DNA of 64,000 nt from Microcystis viridis FACHB-1342 (GTDB lineage: Bacteria > Cyanobacteriota > Cyanobacteriia > Cyanobacteriales > Microcystaceae): contig NZ_JACJSV010000015.1 of the NCBI RefSeq assembly GCF_014698335.1, positions 1 to 64,000 on the forward strand. Direction: 5' to 3'. The position numbers and the translations under genes were made by a program. Every line of letters starts with the position of its first letter. The stretch's first letter is position 1. The notes beneath the pieces are model-generated. The model made no database searches, was not told the DNA's origin, and was given only the letters and a program-made list of their open reading frames with translations. Shown here in pieces: positions 25,429-35,058 of the stretch.

Positions 25429-27798
25429 TTGATTCAAGACGAAACCCTAGAATTATTGGAATGGCCGCGGCTATGTCAACACCTAGCTACTTTTGCAGCG
25501 ACTAAACTAGGTGCGATCGCGATTCGTCAATTGCCCTTACCGGAAAGCAAAGAGGAAAGTTTAAACCTACTTTGCCAAACCAAAGAAGTTTATAGCTTAG
25601 AACAAAAATTAGATAGTCGTCTTTCCTTTGATGGGATTACCGACATCGGTGATGCCCTAGAAAGGGCGCATCTGGGGGGGTTATTATCGGGACAGGAACT
25701 TTTAAATATTGCCACGACTTTGGCCGGAGTGCGACGTTTACGGCGTTTAATTGACGAACAGGAAGATATACCAGTTTTAAAAGAGTTAGTAGCGGAAATT
25801 CGCACCTATCCAGAGATAGAACAGGAAATACACCGTTGTATCGATGAAGATGGCCGGATATCCGATCGCGCTAGTCCCCAATTACGCGAAATTCGGGGAC
25901 AAATGAAGGTGATTAAAGAGCGAATTTACCGAAAATTACAGGATATCATGCAAAAGCAGGGCGGGGCTATCCAAGAAGCAGTCATTACCCAAAGAAGCGA
26001 GCGCTGGGTGATTCCCGTCAAAGCATCGCAAAAAGAGCAAATACCGGGGATAATTCACGATACTTCCAGCACAGGGGCGACTTTTTACATTGAACCTCAC
26101 TCTATCGTTGACCAAGGCAATCAACTGCGGCAATATCGTCGTCTGGAACAAATCGAAGAAGAAAAAATCCTGCGACAGTTAAGTAATCTGATCGCCGAAG
26201 CTTTTGAAGACTTAGAATATTTACTAGCGATCGCTACTAGGCTCGATCTGGCCACCGCCAGGGCCCGTTACAGTTTATGGTTAGAGGGTAATCCCCCCCA
26301 CTTTATCGATGGTTCGGAAACGATTACTTTACGGAATTTGCGTCATCCTTTGCTCTGGTGGCAAAAACACCATGAACAGGGGGGGGAGGTCATACCAATA
26401 AATGTGCAGATTAGCCCAGAAATTCGCGTTGTTGCCATCACCGGACCAAATACCGGCGGAAAAACCGTTACTTTAAAAACCCTCGGATTAGCGGCTTTAA
26501 TGGCGAAAGCGGGCTTGTTTATTCCAGCGCGGGAACCGGTAGAGATACCCTGGTTCGATCAGGTTTTAGCCGATATCGGCGATGAACAGTCTTTGCAACA
26601 GAGTTTATCAACTTTTTCGGGTCACATTCGCCGGATTGTCCGCATTTTAGCGGCTTTAAATTCTCGTTCCTTGGTTTTACTCGATGAGGTGGGAGCCGGT
26701 ACGGATCCGGCCGAGGGAAGTCCTTTAGCGATCGCTATTTTACAATACCTTGCCGATCATAGTTTACTGACGGTGGCTACCACTCACTACGGGGAATTAA
26801 AAGCGTTAAAGTATCGAGATTCTCGCTTTGAAAATGCCTCGGTAGAGTTTGACGATCGCACTCTTTCCCCCACTTATCGACTATTATGGGGCATTCCGGG
26901 GCGTTCTAATGCTTTAACTATTGCCCAGCGTTTGGGATTAAGTGCCGAAATTGTGGCCGAAGCGAGAAATCATCTGGGGGGGTTATCGGAGGAGATAAAT
27001 CAAGTAATTGCTGGTTTGGAAGCGCAAAGACGGGAACAGGAGTCAAAAGCTAAAGAAGCTAGTCAATTACTCCAACAAACGGAGAAATTTTATACAGAAG
27101 TGTCCACACGGGCTAATTCTCTACAGGAGAGAGAGCGAGAATTAAAGCGTTATCAGGAGCAGGAGATACAAAAGGCTTTATTATCAGCAAAAGCAGAGAT
27201 TAATGACGTTATTCGCCGATTGCAAGCAGGAACAAAAACCGGTAGAGATGCCCAAAAAGCCACAGAGGAATTAACTGCGATCGCAGAAAGGGTATTACCA
27301 AAAACGGAAAAAACTAAGGTTAATTATCGTCCGCAAGTGGGGGAAAGAGTCCGCTTGCCCAATTTGGGACAAACTGCCGAAGTTTTAGCAATTTCACCGG
27401 AATCAGACGAGATTTCCCTGCGTTTCGGTATGATGAAGATGACCCTACCCTTAGATCAGATTGAGTCTTTGGATGGTCAAAAAGTGGAAACTGCGCCAAA
27501 ACCTGCCAAAAATTTGCCCCAAACTCCCACAAAACCCCAGGAGACTCCTTTAATTCGTACTGCTAATAATACCGTCGATATTCGCGGTTCTAGGGTGGCA
27601 GAGTCAGAAACGGATATCGAACAGGCGATCATCAGGGCTACCCAATCGGGTATATTATGGATTATTCACGGTAAAGGTACGGGGAAATTGCGTCAAGGTG
27701 TTCACGATTTCCTATCCCGTCATCCCCAGGTAAAACGCTTTCAATTAGCACCCCAAAATGAGGGGGGTTCGGGGGTAACTATCGCTTATTTAACTTAG
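25429..27798 (+). CDS. mutS2: Endonuclease MutS2
   Basis: MutS2 is a MutS paralogue lacking the mismatch-recognition domain; it limits recombination and rescues collided ribosomes in some bacteria. The 789-residue protein has LEWPRLCQHLATFAATKLG at the start and the core/lever region. The ATPase has Walker A GPNTGGKTVTLKT (about residue 344) and Walker B LVLLDEVGAGTDPAEGS. A coiled clamp and a C-terminal Smr nuclease domain (VDIRGSRVAESETDIE, WIIHGKGTGKLRQGVH) follow. The start is a TTG at 25429; no ATG lies close to the conserved N-terminus. Confidence 0.93.
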   Translation: MIQDETLELLEWPRLCQHLATFAATKLGAIAIRQLPLPESKEESLNLLCQTKEVYSLEQKLDSRLSFDGITDIGDALERAHLGGLLSGQELLNIATTLAGVRRLRRLIDEQEDIPVLKELVAEIRTYPEIEQEIHRCIDEDGRISDRASPQLREIRGQMKVIKERIYRKLQDIMQKQGGAIQEAVITQRSERWVIPVKASQKEQIPGIIHDTSSTGATFYIEPHSIVDQGNQLRQYRRLEQIEEEKILRQLSNLIAEAFEDLEYLLAIATRLDLATARARYSLWLEGNPPHFIDGSETITLRNLRHPLLWWQKHHEQGGEVIPINVQISPEIRVVAITGPNTGGKTVTLKTLGLAALMAKAGLFIPAREPVEIPWFDQVLADIGDEQSLQQSLSTFSGHIRRIVRILAALNSRSLVLLDEVGAGTDPAEGSPLAIAILQYLADHSLLTVATTHYGELKALKYRDSRFENASVEFDDRTLSPTYRLLWGIPGRSNALTIAQRLGLSAEIVAEARNHLGGLSEEINQVIAGLEAQRREQESKAKEASQLLQQTEKFYTEVSTRANSLQERERELKRYQEQEIQKALLSAKAEINDVIRRLQAGTKTGRDAQKATEELTAIAERVLPKTEKTKVNYRPQVGERVRLPNLGQTAEVLAISPESDEISLRFGMMKMTLPLDQIESLDGQKVETAPKPAKNLPQTPTKPQETPLIRTANNTVDIRGSRVAESETDIEQAIIRATQSGILWIIHGKGTGKLRQGVHDFLSRHPQVKRFQLAPQNEGGSGVTIAYLT

Positions 27799-27940
27799 GG
27801 TTTTCAGATGTGATACTAAATCCCTTGAGTATAGGCTACATATCAGGGCAGGCACTCATGCAAGGGGCAAGAGGGGGAATAAATAATCAGTCTTTAATAA
27901 ATCGTGAATTCTTGACCGCAACTATCAAGACTGGCGGTTT

Positions 27941-28975
27941 TTATTGCCCTAATTGCCAGCTTATCTCTTCACCTGCTCGTAACGGCACCAGTCCAGATTC
28001 GGGAAAGGGCAATTCATCGGGAATGCGCCAAGGGGTTTTGTTTAATGTGATTTGTTCCGTATTCCGGGGGAGTTGATAAAAATCTGGCCCGTGAAAGCTG
28101 GCGAACCCTTCCAGTTGCTCAAGCGCATCGACGCTCTCAAATGCTTCTGCGTACAACTCTAGGGCGTGCAGAGCCGAATAACAACCCGCGCAGCCACAGG
28201 AACTTTCTTTGCTGTAGCGAGAATGGGGCGCACTATCAGTCCCTAGAAAAAACTTGGGGTTGCCCGATGTTGCCGCTTGCAAAAGTGCCAAACGATGATC
28301 CTCTCGTTTCAAAATCGGCAGGCAATAAAAATGGGGACGAATGCCACCGGTAAAGAGAATGTTTCGGCTAAACAATAAATGTTGGGGCGTAATTGTGGCG
28401 GCGACGTTGTTGTTAGCAGATAGAACAAACTTGACCGCATCGGCAGTGGTAATGTGTTCAAAGACGACCCGCAGTTTCGGAAATCTGGTTATCAGTGGGA
28501 TTAATTGCTTCTCAATGAACACTTTCTCGCGATCGAACACATCAATATCACCATCGGTAACTTCTCCGTGCAGTAGTAGCGGCAGATCCAGCTGCTCCAT
28601 CGCTGCCAAAACGCGATCGCACCTACGAAGGTCCGTCACCCCCAAGTCGGAATTAGTTGTGGCACCGGCCGGGTAGTATTTCACCGCTTTGACAAACTGG
28701 GAGGCTTTTGCCGCCATAATTTCTTCGGGACTGGTATTATCGGTGAGATAGAGGGTCATCAATGGCTCGAACTGTTGACCCTCTGGAACTGCTGCCAGAA
28801 TGCGATCGCGGTAGGCGGCGGCATCGGCCACGGAGCGCACTGGGGGCTTTAAATTCGGCATGATAATGGCACGGGCAAACTGACGCACCGTATGGGGTAG
28901 AACCGCTTTCAGTGCCGCACCGTCGCGGAGATGAAGGTGCCAGTCGTCGGGTCGAGTGATTGTGAGTCTTCGCAT
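27941..28975 (-). CDS. pyrC: Dihydroorotase, E. coli PyrC type
   Basis: PyrC closes carbamoyl aspartate to dihydroorotate in pyrimidine synthesis. The 344-residue protein matches the class II (E. coli-like) enzyme throughout: [10 protein letters not shown] (zinc His pair), the carboxylated Lys in [33 protein letters not shown] and [12 protein letters not shown] chose the ATG at 28975 over the TTG at 28990 because [18 protein letters not shown] then follows at once. It is convergent with mutS2, with about 140 bases of spacer that hold no gene. Confidence 0.95.
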   Translation of the reverse strand: MRRLTITRPDDWHLHLRDGAALKAVLPHTVRQFARAIIMPNLKPPVRSVADAAAYRDRILAAVPEGQQFEPLMTLYLTDNTSPEEIMAAKASQFVKAVKYYPAGATTNSDLGVTDLRRCDRVLAAMEQLDLPLLLHGEVTDGDIDVFDREKVFIEKQLIPLITRFPKLRVVFEHITTADAVKFVLSANNNVAATITPQHLLFSRNILFTGGIRPHFYCLPILKREDHRLALLQAATSGNPKFFLGTDSAPHSRYSKESSCGCAGCYSALHALELYAEAFESVDALEQLEGFASFHGPDFYQLPRNTEQITLNKTPWRIPDELPFPESGLVPLRAGEEISWQLGQ

Positions 28976-28990
28976 TGTTCCATCATACAA

Positions 28991-29187
28991 CGGTTAGGAA
29001 TCCCAGCGCCACAATTAAACGCAAGAGAGAAGTCAATCTTCGGTCAGGGAATCAATTCCCTATTTCAGCAGTCAAGTCGGTTTTAACTAATAAGCTGCCG
29101 CGCATCTAAATGGGTCTAGGTCGATAAGAGAAGGCTGGATCTGCGCTATTTATTTCTCTTTTTTTCATAAATTCAATTGGCGTACAA
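28991..29187. other. Left part of the pyrC-29554 intergenic stretch
   Basis: AT-rich sequence with no gene, repeat or terminator I can support. It should contain the pyrC promoter on the minus strand, but I could not single out clear -35 and -10 boxes. Confidence 0.4.
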
Positions 29188-29355
29188 GTGAATTACTTAA
29201 GACTAGATATTATTACCAAAAATCTAATCTCTCTTTTAGTTTTTACCTCAGATGTAGCCGATGAAAACATTCAAATAATGACAGGAGTGAGTCAAACTTT
29301 ACAGTCTAATCCCAATGGTAATAGTCCTAAAAAACTTCCTGTTAATAATAATTAA
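29188..29355 (+). CDS. Short ORF of doubtful status
   Basis: A 55-residue frame from a GTG, starting VNYLRLDIITKNLISLLVF and ending SPKKLPVNNN. The frame is open further upstream without a better start. The sequence has protein-like hydrophobic patterning, but I recognise no family and see no ribosome-binding site. It may be a relic in the gap between pyrC and the gene at 29554. The stretch 29356-29553 that follows holds nothing clear. Confidence 0.25.
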   Translation: MNYLRLDIITKNLISLLVFTSDVADENIQIMTGVSQTLQSNPNGNSPKKLPVNNN

Positions 29356-29553
29356 ACTATCTTTCTTTATAGTAAATTAGTGCCAAAAATAACCAAGATA
29401 GAGCAATTTCTTGAATTGCTAATAATTCCACATTAATCAATCCTATCTAAGATTGACTAACGCATCCCCTTGAATATTTTCTTGATCGAGCGGCTTTTCA
29501 GTCCCCAAAATCCTTACAATAGGAGATGAAGATAACCTGAAAAGTTGGAGAAT

Positions 29554-30063
29554 ATGAATTATCTCATTGCCGTGTTAGCTGATCGCATACAAGCAGAAGA
29601 AGCTTCCGTTGCCCTGGAAAAGGCGGGAATTCCCCAATCTCAAGTGACCATTCTCGGTCGCGGCTATAAAAGTGCTGATGAGTTCGGTTTGATCGATCCC
29701 TTCCAACAGGCCAAAAAACGGGCTACTCTCATGGCTTTTTGGTTAATTCCCTTCGGTTTTGCCGGCGGCTACCTTTTTAACCTGATTACGGGATTGCATA
29801 CCTTTGATTGGGCCGGAGAACCGGGCAATCATATCGTCGGCGGCATTGCTGGGGCGATGGGGGGGGCGATGGGCAGTATTTTTGTCGGTGGTGGCGTGGG
29901 TTTATCGTCCGGCAGTGGCGATGCACTTCCTTATCGCAATCGTCTCGGTGCGGGAAAATATATTATTATCGTGCAGGGTTCGGAAAACCTGAAAAATCAA
30001 GCGACTCTTATCCTGCGTCAATTTAACCCCGAAAATCTGCAAGGATACGCCCTAGAACGGTGA
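29554..30063 (+). CDS. Conserved membrane protein, YflT/GSP17M-like N-terminus
   Basis: A 169-residue protein. The N-terminal part (YLIAVLADRIQAEEASVALEKAGIPQSQVTILGR) resembles the heat-induced YflT/general-stress-protein 17M module. Glycine-rich hydrophobic segments follow at about 55-75 and 90-120 (GGIAGAMGGAMGSIFVGGG), and the C-terminal part is ferredoxin-like (GKYIIIVQGSENLKNQA). Such proteins are common in cyanobacteria and may respond to stress; no function is established. The ATG at 29554 is preferred to the TTG at 29545. Confidence 0.6.
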   Translation: MNYLIAVLADRIQAEEASVALEKAGIPQSQVTILGRGYKSADEFGLIDPFQQAKKRATLMAFWLIPFGFAGGYLFNLITGLHTFDWAGEPGNHIVGGIAGAMGGAMGSIFVGGGVGLSSGSGDALPYRNRLGAGKYIIIVQGSENLKNQATLILRQFNPENLQGYALER

Positions 30064-30134
30064 ACGGTTATCGGGAATAAGTTATCGGTCATTTGATTTT
30101 TTCCTAAGAATTTTTGATTAATTACCAGAAAACA

Positions 30135-30914
30135 ATGTTACCAAGAGAAGAATTACTAAAGGGTGTTGAAAACCGCGAGGAGATAGCGAAAGTTATTGAT
30201 AAAGCCGAACAAGCGATTAAGACTTGGGAAGTGACGACTACAGACTTTCTTTCTCCTGCGGTTTTAGCGGAAGTGGAACGAGTTTTTCAGCGTTTAACTG
30301 ATGTGTCAATGCAAAAATGGGGCGGTTATCCCCAAGCAGAAAGACAGCGCCTCGGTATTGCTAGAGTTGATCTACCTTTGACAGTAACAGATATTCCCCT
30401 ATCTGCCCTTGATATTGCTGGTAATTTTCTTTTTGATACCGCTAACCATCGGGATTTTTTAGGGGCAATGTTGGGGACGGGTATCGTTCGGGAAAAAGTC
30501 GGTGATATAATCGTTTTAGGTGAGCGAGGAGCGCAGGCGATTGTAGTGCCTGAATTGGCAGATTTTTTATCTGCTAATTTGCGACAAGTGCGTTCGGTTC
30601 CCGTGAAAACTAGCCCGATTCCTTTGACGGAATTAAAAGTTAGACCACCGCAAAAAAAAGAAATTAATACCGTGGAAGCTTCCTTACGTTTGGATGCGAT
30701 CGCATCGGCGGGTTTTGGCATTTCTCGCAGTAAAATGGCCGAGGCAATTAGCGCTGGGGATGTGCGAGTTAACTGGAAAGATATCAGTCAATCTAGTTAT
30801 AACGTTAAAACCGGTGATTTGATTTCTTTTCGGGGAAAAGGTCGTTTAGAAGTGGGTGAGGTTACTGTGACCAAAAAAGAGCGCTATCGGGTTCATTTAA
30901 CCAGATTTATTTAG
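30135..30914 (+). CDS. Photosystem II S4-domain RNA-binding protein (YlmH-like)
   Basis: A 259-residue protein with an N-terminal YlmH-like region (LPREELLKGVENREEIAKV; GGYPQAERQRLGI) and a C-terminal S4 RNA-binding domain (about residues 185-245: RLDAIASAGFGISRSKMAE, AGDVRVNWKDIS). Cyanobacterial and plastid members are annotated as photosystem II S4-domain proteins, while related YlmH proteins bind ribosomes or tRNA. The ATG at 30135 is preferred to the TTG at 30114. It precedes the methyltransferase gene by 43 bases on the same strand. Confidence 0.85.
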   Translation: MLPREELLKGVENREEIAKVIDKAEQAIKTWEVTTTDFLSPAVLAEVERVFQRLTDVSMQKWGGYPQAERQRLGIARVDLPLTVTDIPLSALDIAGNFLFDTANHRDFLGAMLGTGIVREKVGDIIVLGERGAQAIVVPELADFLSANLRQVRSVPVKTSPIPLTELKVRPPQKKEINTVEASLRLDAIASAGFGISRSKMAEAISAGDVRVNWKDISQSSYNVKTGDLISFRGKGRLEVGEVTVTKKERYRVHLTRFI

Positions 30915-30957
30915 TTTTTTCTGTCTCTAGAATTTGTTATTAGACAGATTAATTGCC

Positions 30958-33006
30958 ATGGCTGAGAATTTCGCCTTAATCGTGCAACTGTGTCAAGTGA
31001 GTCCCATCGGTAAACTATTACCGGGGGCGCTTTATGTTCATCGAGAAGCATTACATCAACTGGATCCTATCCTCCAGAGTTACGAACAACAAGCAAGAAT
31101 TAATCAGCATTTATCTGAGGCAACAATAATTAAATTTAGCACCGATAAACCGAAAATATCCTATCTTTTTTATCCCGATTTTGATCGGGAACCTCACCCA
31201 GTTTTAACTAAAAGTTTAGTGGTAGATCTGGGGACATTAATCTTAAGTGAATGGAATTATCAAAATGCTGATAATCCGCCTATTTTACACCGAAAAGAAA
31301 CTTTTGTTACTAGGGACTATCCTTTTTATGAACAATTCGAGCATCTCACAAAAATCGAGAGTGCTTTAGGACTTTTAAACAGTTCTTATCCCATCGGTAC
31401 TAAACAGGAATGGCAACGACTTTTAAGAAAGCATCACCTTGATTTTGCAGGAGATTATTTAGTTTGTAATCTAGAGGGACAAAAGGAAAAATCGATAATA
31501 ATTGATCGCCACAAGGCTGCTCTTGTTCGCAAAACCCTTTCTCGTCCAGCAAGATTAGCATTAGCGGCGGGATTATTCCTTCCTGAAACCACTTTTTTTG
31601 ATTACGGTTGTGGTTATGGAGGTGATATAGAACGCATAGCTGAACAGGGTTATCAAAGTGAAGGTTGGGATCCTTATTATCGTCCCGATAGTCCTTTAAT
31701 TGAATCTGATATTGTTAATTTAGGCTATGTAATTAATGTTATTGAATCCGCCGAAGAAAGGCAAGAAGCTTTATTAAAAGCTTGGCAATTAACCCGTCAA
31801 GTTTTAATTGTTTCAGCACAGATTCTAATTGATGATAGTGAACGGGGTTTAATGGCCTATGAAGATGGAATTATAACCCGTCGCAATACTTTTCAAAAAT
31901 ACTATCAACAGGAAGAACTAAAACAGTATATTGATAGCACTTTGGGGGTTGATTCTATTCCAATAACTTTGGGAATTTATCTGGTTTTTCGAGAGGAGGA
32001 AAAAGCCGAAACTTTTCGTTTATCCAGATGTCGTTCCCGCGCTACCACACCTAAAATTAAAACCCATCTCAAACGCTTTGAAGATTACGAAGATTTATTA
32101 ACTCCACTGATGGAATTTTATACCCAGCAGGGACGTTTACCCGTCGCAGGAGAATTATTACAAGAGGAAGAAATTAAGGCAGAATTTGGCACTTTTAGAC
32201 GCGCTTTTCAAGTGATTCTACAAGTAACAGAAGGGGAAGAATGGGAGATAATTGCCGACAAAAGACGCGCCGATCTTTTACTTTATTTAGCTTTAAGTCA
32301 ATTTAGCCACTGTCCGAAAGTAAGGGAATTATCCCCCGCTACCCGTGCCGATTTTAAAGCTTTATTTGGCAGTTATCGCAATGCTTGCGCTTTAGCAGAA
32401 GAAGTGTTAATAAGTGCGGGAAATCTACCAGCAATCGCTCGTGCTTGTGAAAATAGTTCCCTAGGCAAACTTTCCCGTTATTCCCTAACTATTCATATTA
32501 GCATTCTGGAAAAATTACCGATGTTATTACGCTTATATGAAGGTTGTGCTAGTCAAACTATCGGACGGTTAGAAAATGCTAATGTTATTCGTTTATCCTT
32601 TCGTCAACCCAAAATTTCCTATCTCTATTACCCCAATTTTGATACAGAAATTCATCCGATTTTAGCTACTAGCATGGATGTATATTTAGGTTCGGCTGAT
32701 TTTAGTTTTCGCGATTACCGGGATAGTCCTAATCCGCCAATTTTACACGAAAAAGAGCTTTTAGTAACGGCTGATTATCCCAACTATGATAAATTGGTTC
32801 GCTTAACTCAATTAGAAAAGGATTGGGGATTGTTAGAAGATCGAAAAGCGATCGAACGTTTACAGGGTTGGCAAAAATGTTTAGAGGAGCATTGTGCTAC
32901 AATCAAAGGCCATCAAATTCTGTGGCGAAAAGATGCCGATCCCTATAAAGTTAGGATTTTACGCGCTAAAATTAACGCCAGAAGAAATCAAAATAAGTCT
33001 TCCTGA
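30958..33006 (+). CDS. DNA phosphorothioation-associated putative methyltransferase
   Basis: A 682-residue protein. A SAM-binding Rossmann core at about residues 190-330 begins RHKAALVRKTLSRPARLALA and has the motif I variant FFDYGCGYGGDIERIA, then EGWDPYYRP. I recognise this core as the putative methyltransferase often found with dnd phosphorothioation genes. Two copies of one domain flank it, at about 10-140 and 495-630, sharing PKISYLxYPxFDxExHPxL, NPPILHxKE and a DYPxY motif. No dndBCDE or ptx gene lies in the window, so its DNA-modifying role is unproven. The ATG at 30958 is preferred to the TTG at 30934. Confidence 0.75.
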   Translation: MAENFALIVQLCQVSPIGKLLPGALYVHREALHQLDPILQSYEQQARINQHLSEATIIKFSTDKPKISYLFYPDFDREPHPVLTKSLVVDLGTLILSEWNYQNADNPPILHRKETFVTRDYPFYEQFEHLTKIESALGLLNSSYPIGTKQEWQRLLRKHHLDFAGDYLVCNLEGQKEKSIIIDRHKAALVRKTLSRPARLALAAGLFLPETTFFDYGCGYGGDIERIAEQGYQSEGWDPYYRPDSPLIESDIVNLGYVINVIESAEERQEALLKAWQLTRQVLIVSAQILIDDSERGLMAYEDGIITRRNTFQKYYQQEELKQYIDSTLGVDSIPITLGIYLVFREEEKAETFRLSRCRSRATTPKIKTHLKRFEDYEDLLTPLMEFYTQQGRLPVAGELLQEEEIKAEFGTFRRAFQVILQVTEGEEWEIIADKRRADLLLYLALSQFSHCPKVRELSPATRADFKALFGSYRNACALAEEVLISAGNLPAIARACENSSLGKLSRYSLTIHISILEKLPMLLRLYEGCASQTIGRLENANVIRLSFRQPKISYLYYPNFDTEIHPILATSMDVYLGSADFSFRDYRDSPNPPILHEKELLVTADYPNYDKLVRLTQLEKDWGLLEDRKAIERLQGWQKCLEEHCATIKGHQILWRKDADPYKVRILRAKINARRNQNKSS

Positions 33007-33040
33007 GTAATTAAGTAAAATAGATGAGGTAATTAATTGT

Positions 33041-33670
33041 ATGATGACTACGATTCGGTTACAAGGATTAGAAGATTTCGAGTTAAAAGCTAATGATCCT
33101 GAACAAAGAATGTTAATTTCTGGGGTTAATTGGCAACAGTACGAAACCCTCTTAAAACATTTAGAAGATAGTTCCAGTTATCGCATTACTTACTTAGATG
33201 GAATGGTAGAAATTATGGCTCCTAGTCGTCGTCATGAAGTTAGCAAAGAAGATATTGGTAGATTAGTGGAAGCTTATTTAGAATATGCTGAAATTGATTT
33301 CTGGGGATTAGGTTCCACCACGTTGCGAAAACAGGAAAAAGAAGCGGGTAAAGAACCTGACAAATGTTTTTGTTTATTTACAGAAAAAGAGTTTCCTGAT
33401 TTGGCGATTGAAATCATCTTAACCAGTGGCAGCCTGAAAATTTTAGAAGTTTATCAAAGATTAGGAACTCAAGAGGTTTGGTTTTGGCAAGATAATCAGT
33501 TAAAAATTTATTCTTTGCAAGAGAATGGCGAATATATTTTAATCCCTAAAAGTGCTTTATTACCGGATTTAAATTTAGAATTATTAGCCGAATACGTCAA
33601 CCATCCTAATCCCCGTCTTGCTGTCAAAGAATTTCGCTTGTGTTTAACAGAAAATTCCCAGTTATCATAA
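33041..33670 (+). CDS. Uma2-family (DUF820) putative endonuclease
   Basis: A 209-residue member of the Uma2 family with the restriction-endonuclease-like fold. It shows YRITYLDGMVEIMAPSRRHE, EPDKCFCLFTEKEFPDLAIEI and ILTSGSLKILEVYQRLG, followed by the usual QEVWFWQDNQLKIYSL. The family's function is unsettled. It lies 34 bases after the phosphorothioation-associated methyltransferase and 13 bases before the glycosyltransferase, all on one strand, so an operon is likely. The start is the first of two adjacent ATGs at 33041. Confidence 0.85.
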   Translation: MMTTIRLQGLEDFELKANDPEQRMLISGVNWQQYETLLKHLEDSSSYRITYLDGMVEIMAPSRRHEVSKEDIGRLVEAYLEYAEIDFWGLGSTTLRKQEKEAGKEPDKCFCLFTEKEFPDLAIEIILTSGSLKILEVYQRLGTQEVWFWQDNQLKIYSLQENGEYILIPKSALLPDLNLELLAEYVNHPNPRLAVKEFRLCLTENSQLS

Positions 33671-33683
33671 CTATTATCTTTCC

Positions 33684-34997
33684 ATGAATTCTCAAGTAAA
33701 ATTTAACCTACCTATCCTAGGGATATTTGTATTTTCCCTAGGAATAAGATTCTGGAATCTCAGTCAGTTTAATACTCTTGTTTTCGATGAAGTTTATTAT
33801 GCTAAATACGGCAATGAATATCTAATCGGTAAAGAATTTTTTCAGTCTCATCCACCGTTAAGTCAATATTTAATTGCTATTAGTATCTGGATTGGCTCCC
33901 ATTTTCCTGCCGATCCTGAAACCATTAATAATTTAACGGGTTCCCTGCGCTCAACTTTTAGTTATCGCTGGTTAAATGCTTTGACTGGTTCTTTTATTCC
34001 CCTCATTATTGGCGCAATTGCTTATCAATTAACCCAGAGAAAAACTGTATTTTTAATCACAACTTTTCTCGCCAGTTTAGACGGATTATTTTTGGTGGAA
34101 TCCCGCTATGCTCTCAATAATATTTACTTAATTTTATTCGGTTTGTCTGGACAATTATTTTTTTTATTAGCACTCCAGAAAAATCAGAAACTTAATTGGC
34201 TATTATTATCGGGAGTTTCTTTCGGTTTAGCGGCAAATATTAAATGGAATGGCTTAGGATTTTTACTGGGAATATTTATTTTTATCGGTATTGCTTGGTT
34301 AATAAAATTATTTAATCAAGAGCAGTCAAAAGATCATCTTTGGACAAAGGCAACTAACCTGAGATTAGAGGACATTTTTATCGCCTTAATTGTCTTTCCT
34401 CTTATTACCTATAGTTTGCTGTGGATACCTCATCTTCTCGTCAACCATCAATATAATTTTTGGCAAGTACATCAAGAAATTTGGTCATTTCATCAGAGAA
34501 TCAAGGGTAATCAATCTGATGTTCATCCCTATTGTTCTCCTTGGTATAGTTGGTTAGTAATGGGGCGACCTGTGGCTTATTATTTTAAGAGAGTAGGTGA
34601 TAAAATTTATGATGTTCACGCGATGGGAAATCCGTTGTTATGGTGGTTTTCTACGATAGCGATTCTAGTGGTTTTTAGTCGATTATTTAACCGAAAAGAG
34701 CGAGTAATTTCTGCCTATCTTATCTGTAACTATATTGCTAATCTGCTGCCCTGGTTAAAAATTAGTCGCTGTACCTTTCTCTATCATTATATGGCTGCCT
34801 ATAGTTTCACTTGGATTGCTCTAGCTTGGCTCTTAGCCGATGGTTTAGAAAGTTCCAGTCCTATTTATAAAAATGGCTCGCGCTCGCTGATAATTTTGAT
34901 AACTTTTGCTTTTATTCATTGGCTACCAATTTATTTAGGCATTCCCCTGTCAGTGCAGGATTATTATCTGAGAATGATTTTTCCCAATTGGATTTAG
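33684..34997 (+). CDS. PMT-family (GT39-like) membrane glycosyltransferase
   Basis: A 437-residue polytopic protein with about nine to ten hydrophobic segments. The first loop carries the Asp-Glu pair of lipid-dependent C-type glycosyltransferases (LVFDEVYYAKYG; Asp35, Glu36) and QSHPPLSQYLI. The C-terminal part (MGNPLLWWFSTIAIL, FLYHYMAAYSFTWIALAW) matches the PMT four-helix region. It would transfer a sugar from a polyprenyl-phosphate donor on the outer membrane face. The acceptor is unknown. Confidence 0.82.
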   Translation: MNSQVKFNLPILGIFVFSLGIRFWNLSQFNTLVFDEVYYAKYGNEYLIGKEFFQSHPPLSQYLIAISIWIGSHFPADPETINNLTGSLRSTFSYRWLNALTGSFIPLIIGAIAYQLTQRKTVFLITTFLASLDGLFLVESRYALNNIYLILFGLSGQLFFLLALQKNQKLNWLLLSGVSFGLAANIKWNGLGFLLGIFIFIGIAWLIKLFNQEQSKDHLWTKATNLRLEDIFIALIVFPLITYSLLWIPHLLVNHQYNFWQVHQEIWSFHQRIKGNQSDVHPYCSPWYSWLVMGRPVAYYFKRVGDKIYDVHAMGNPLLWWFSTIAILVVFSRLFNRKERVISAYLICNYIANLLPWLKISRCTFLYHYMAAYSFTWIALAWLLADGLESSSPIYKNGSRSLIILITFAFIHWLPIYLGIPLSVQDYYLRMIFPNWI

Positions 34998-35058
34998 GAT
35001 GAAATTAGCACCAAAAACTGATACAATAAAATCATGATAAAAAGCGATCGCATGAGTT

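Noticed and set aside
27810-28676. Plus-strand frames overlapping pyrC
   Set aside because: They are antisense to a well-supported dihydroorotase gene.
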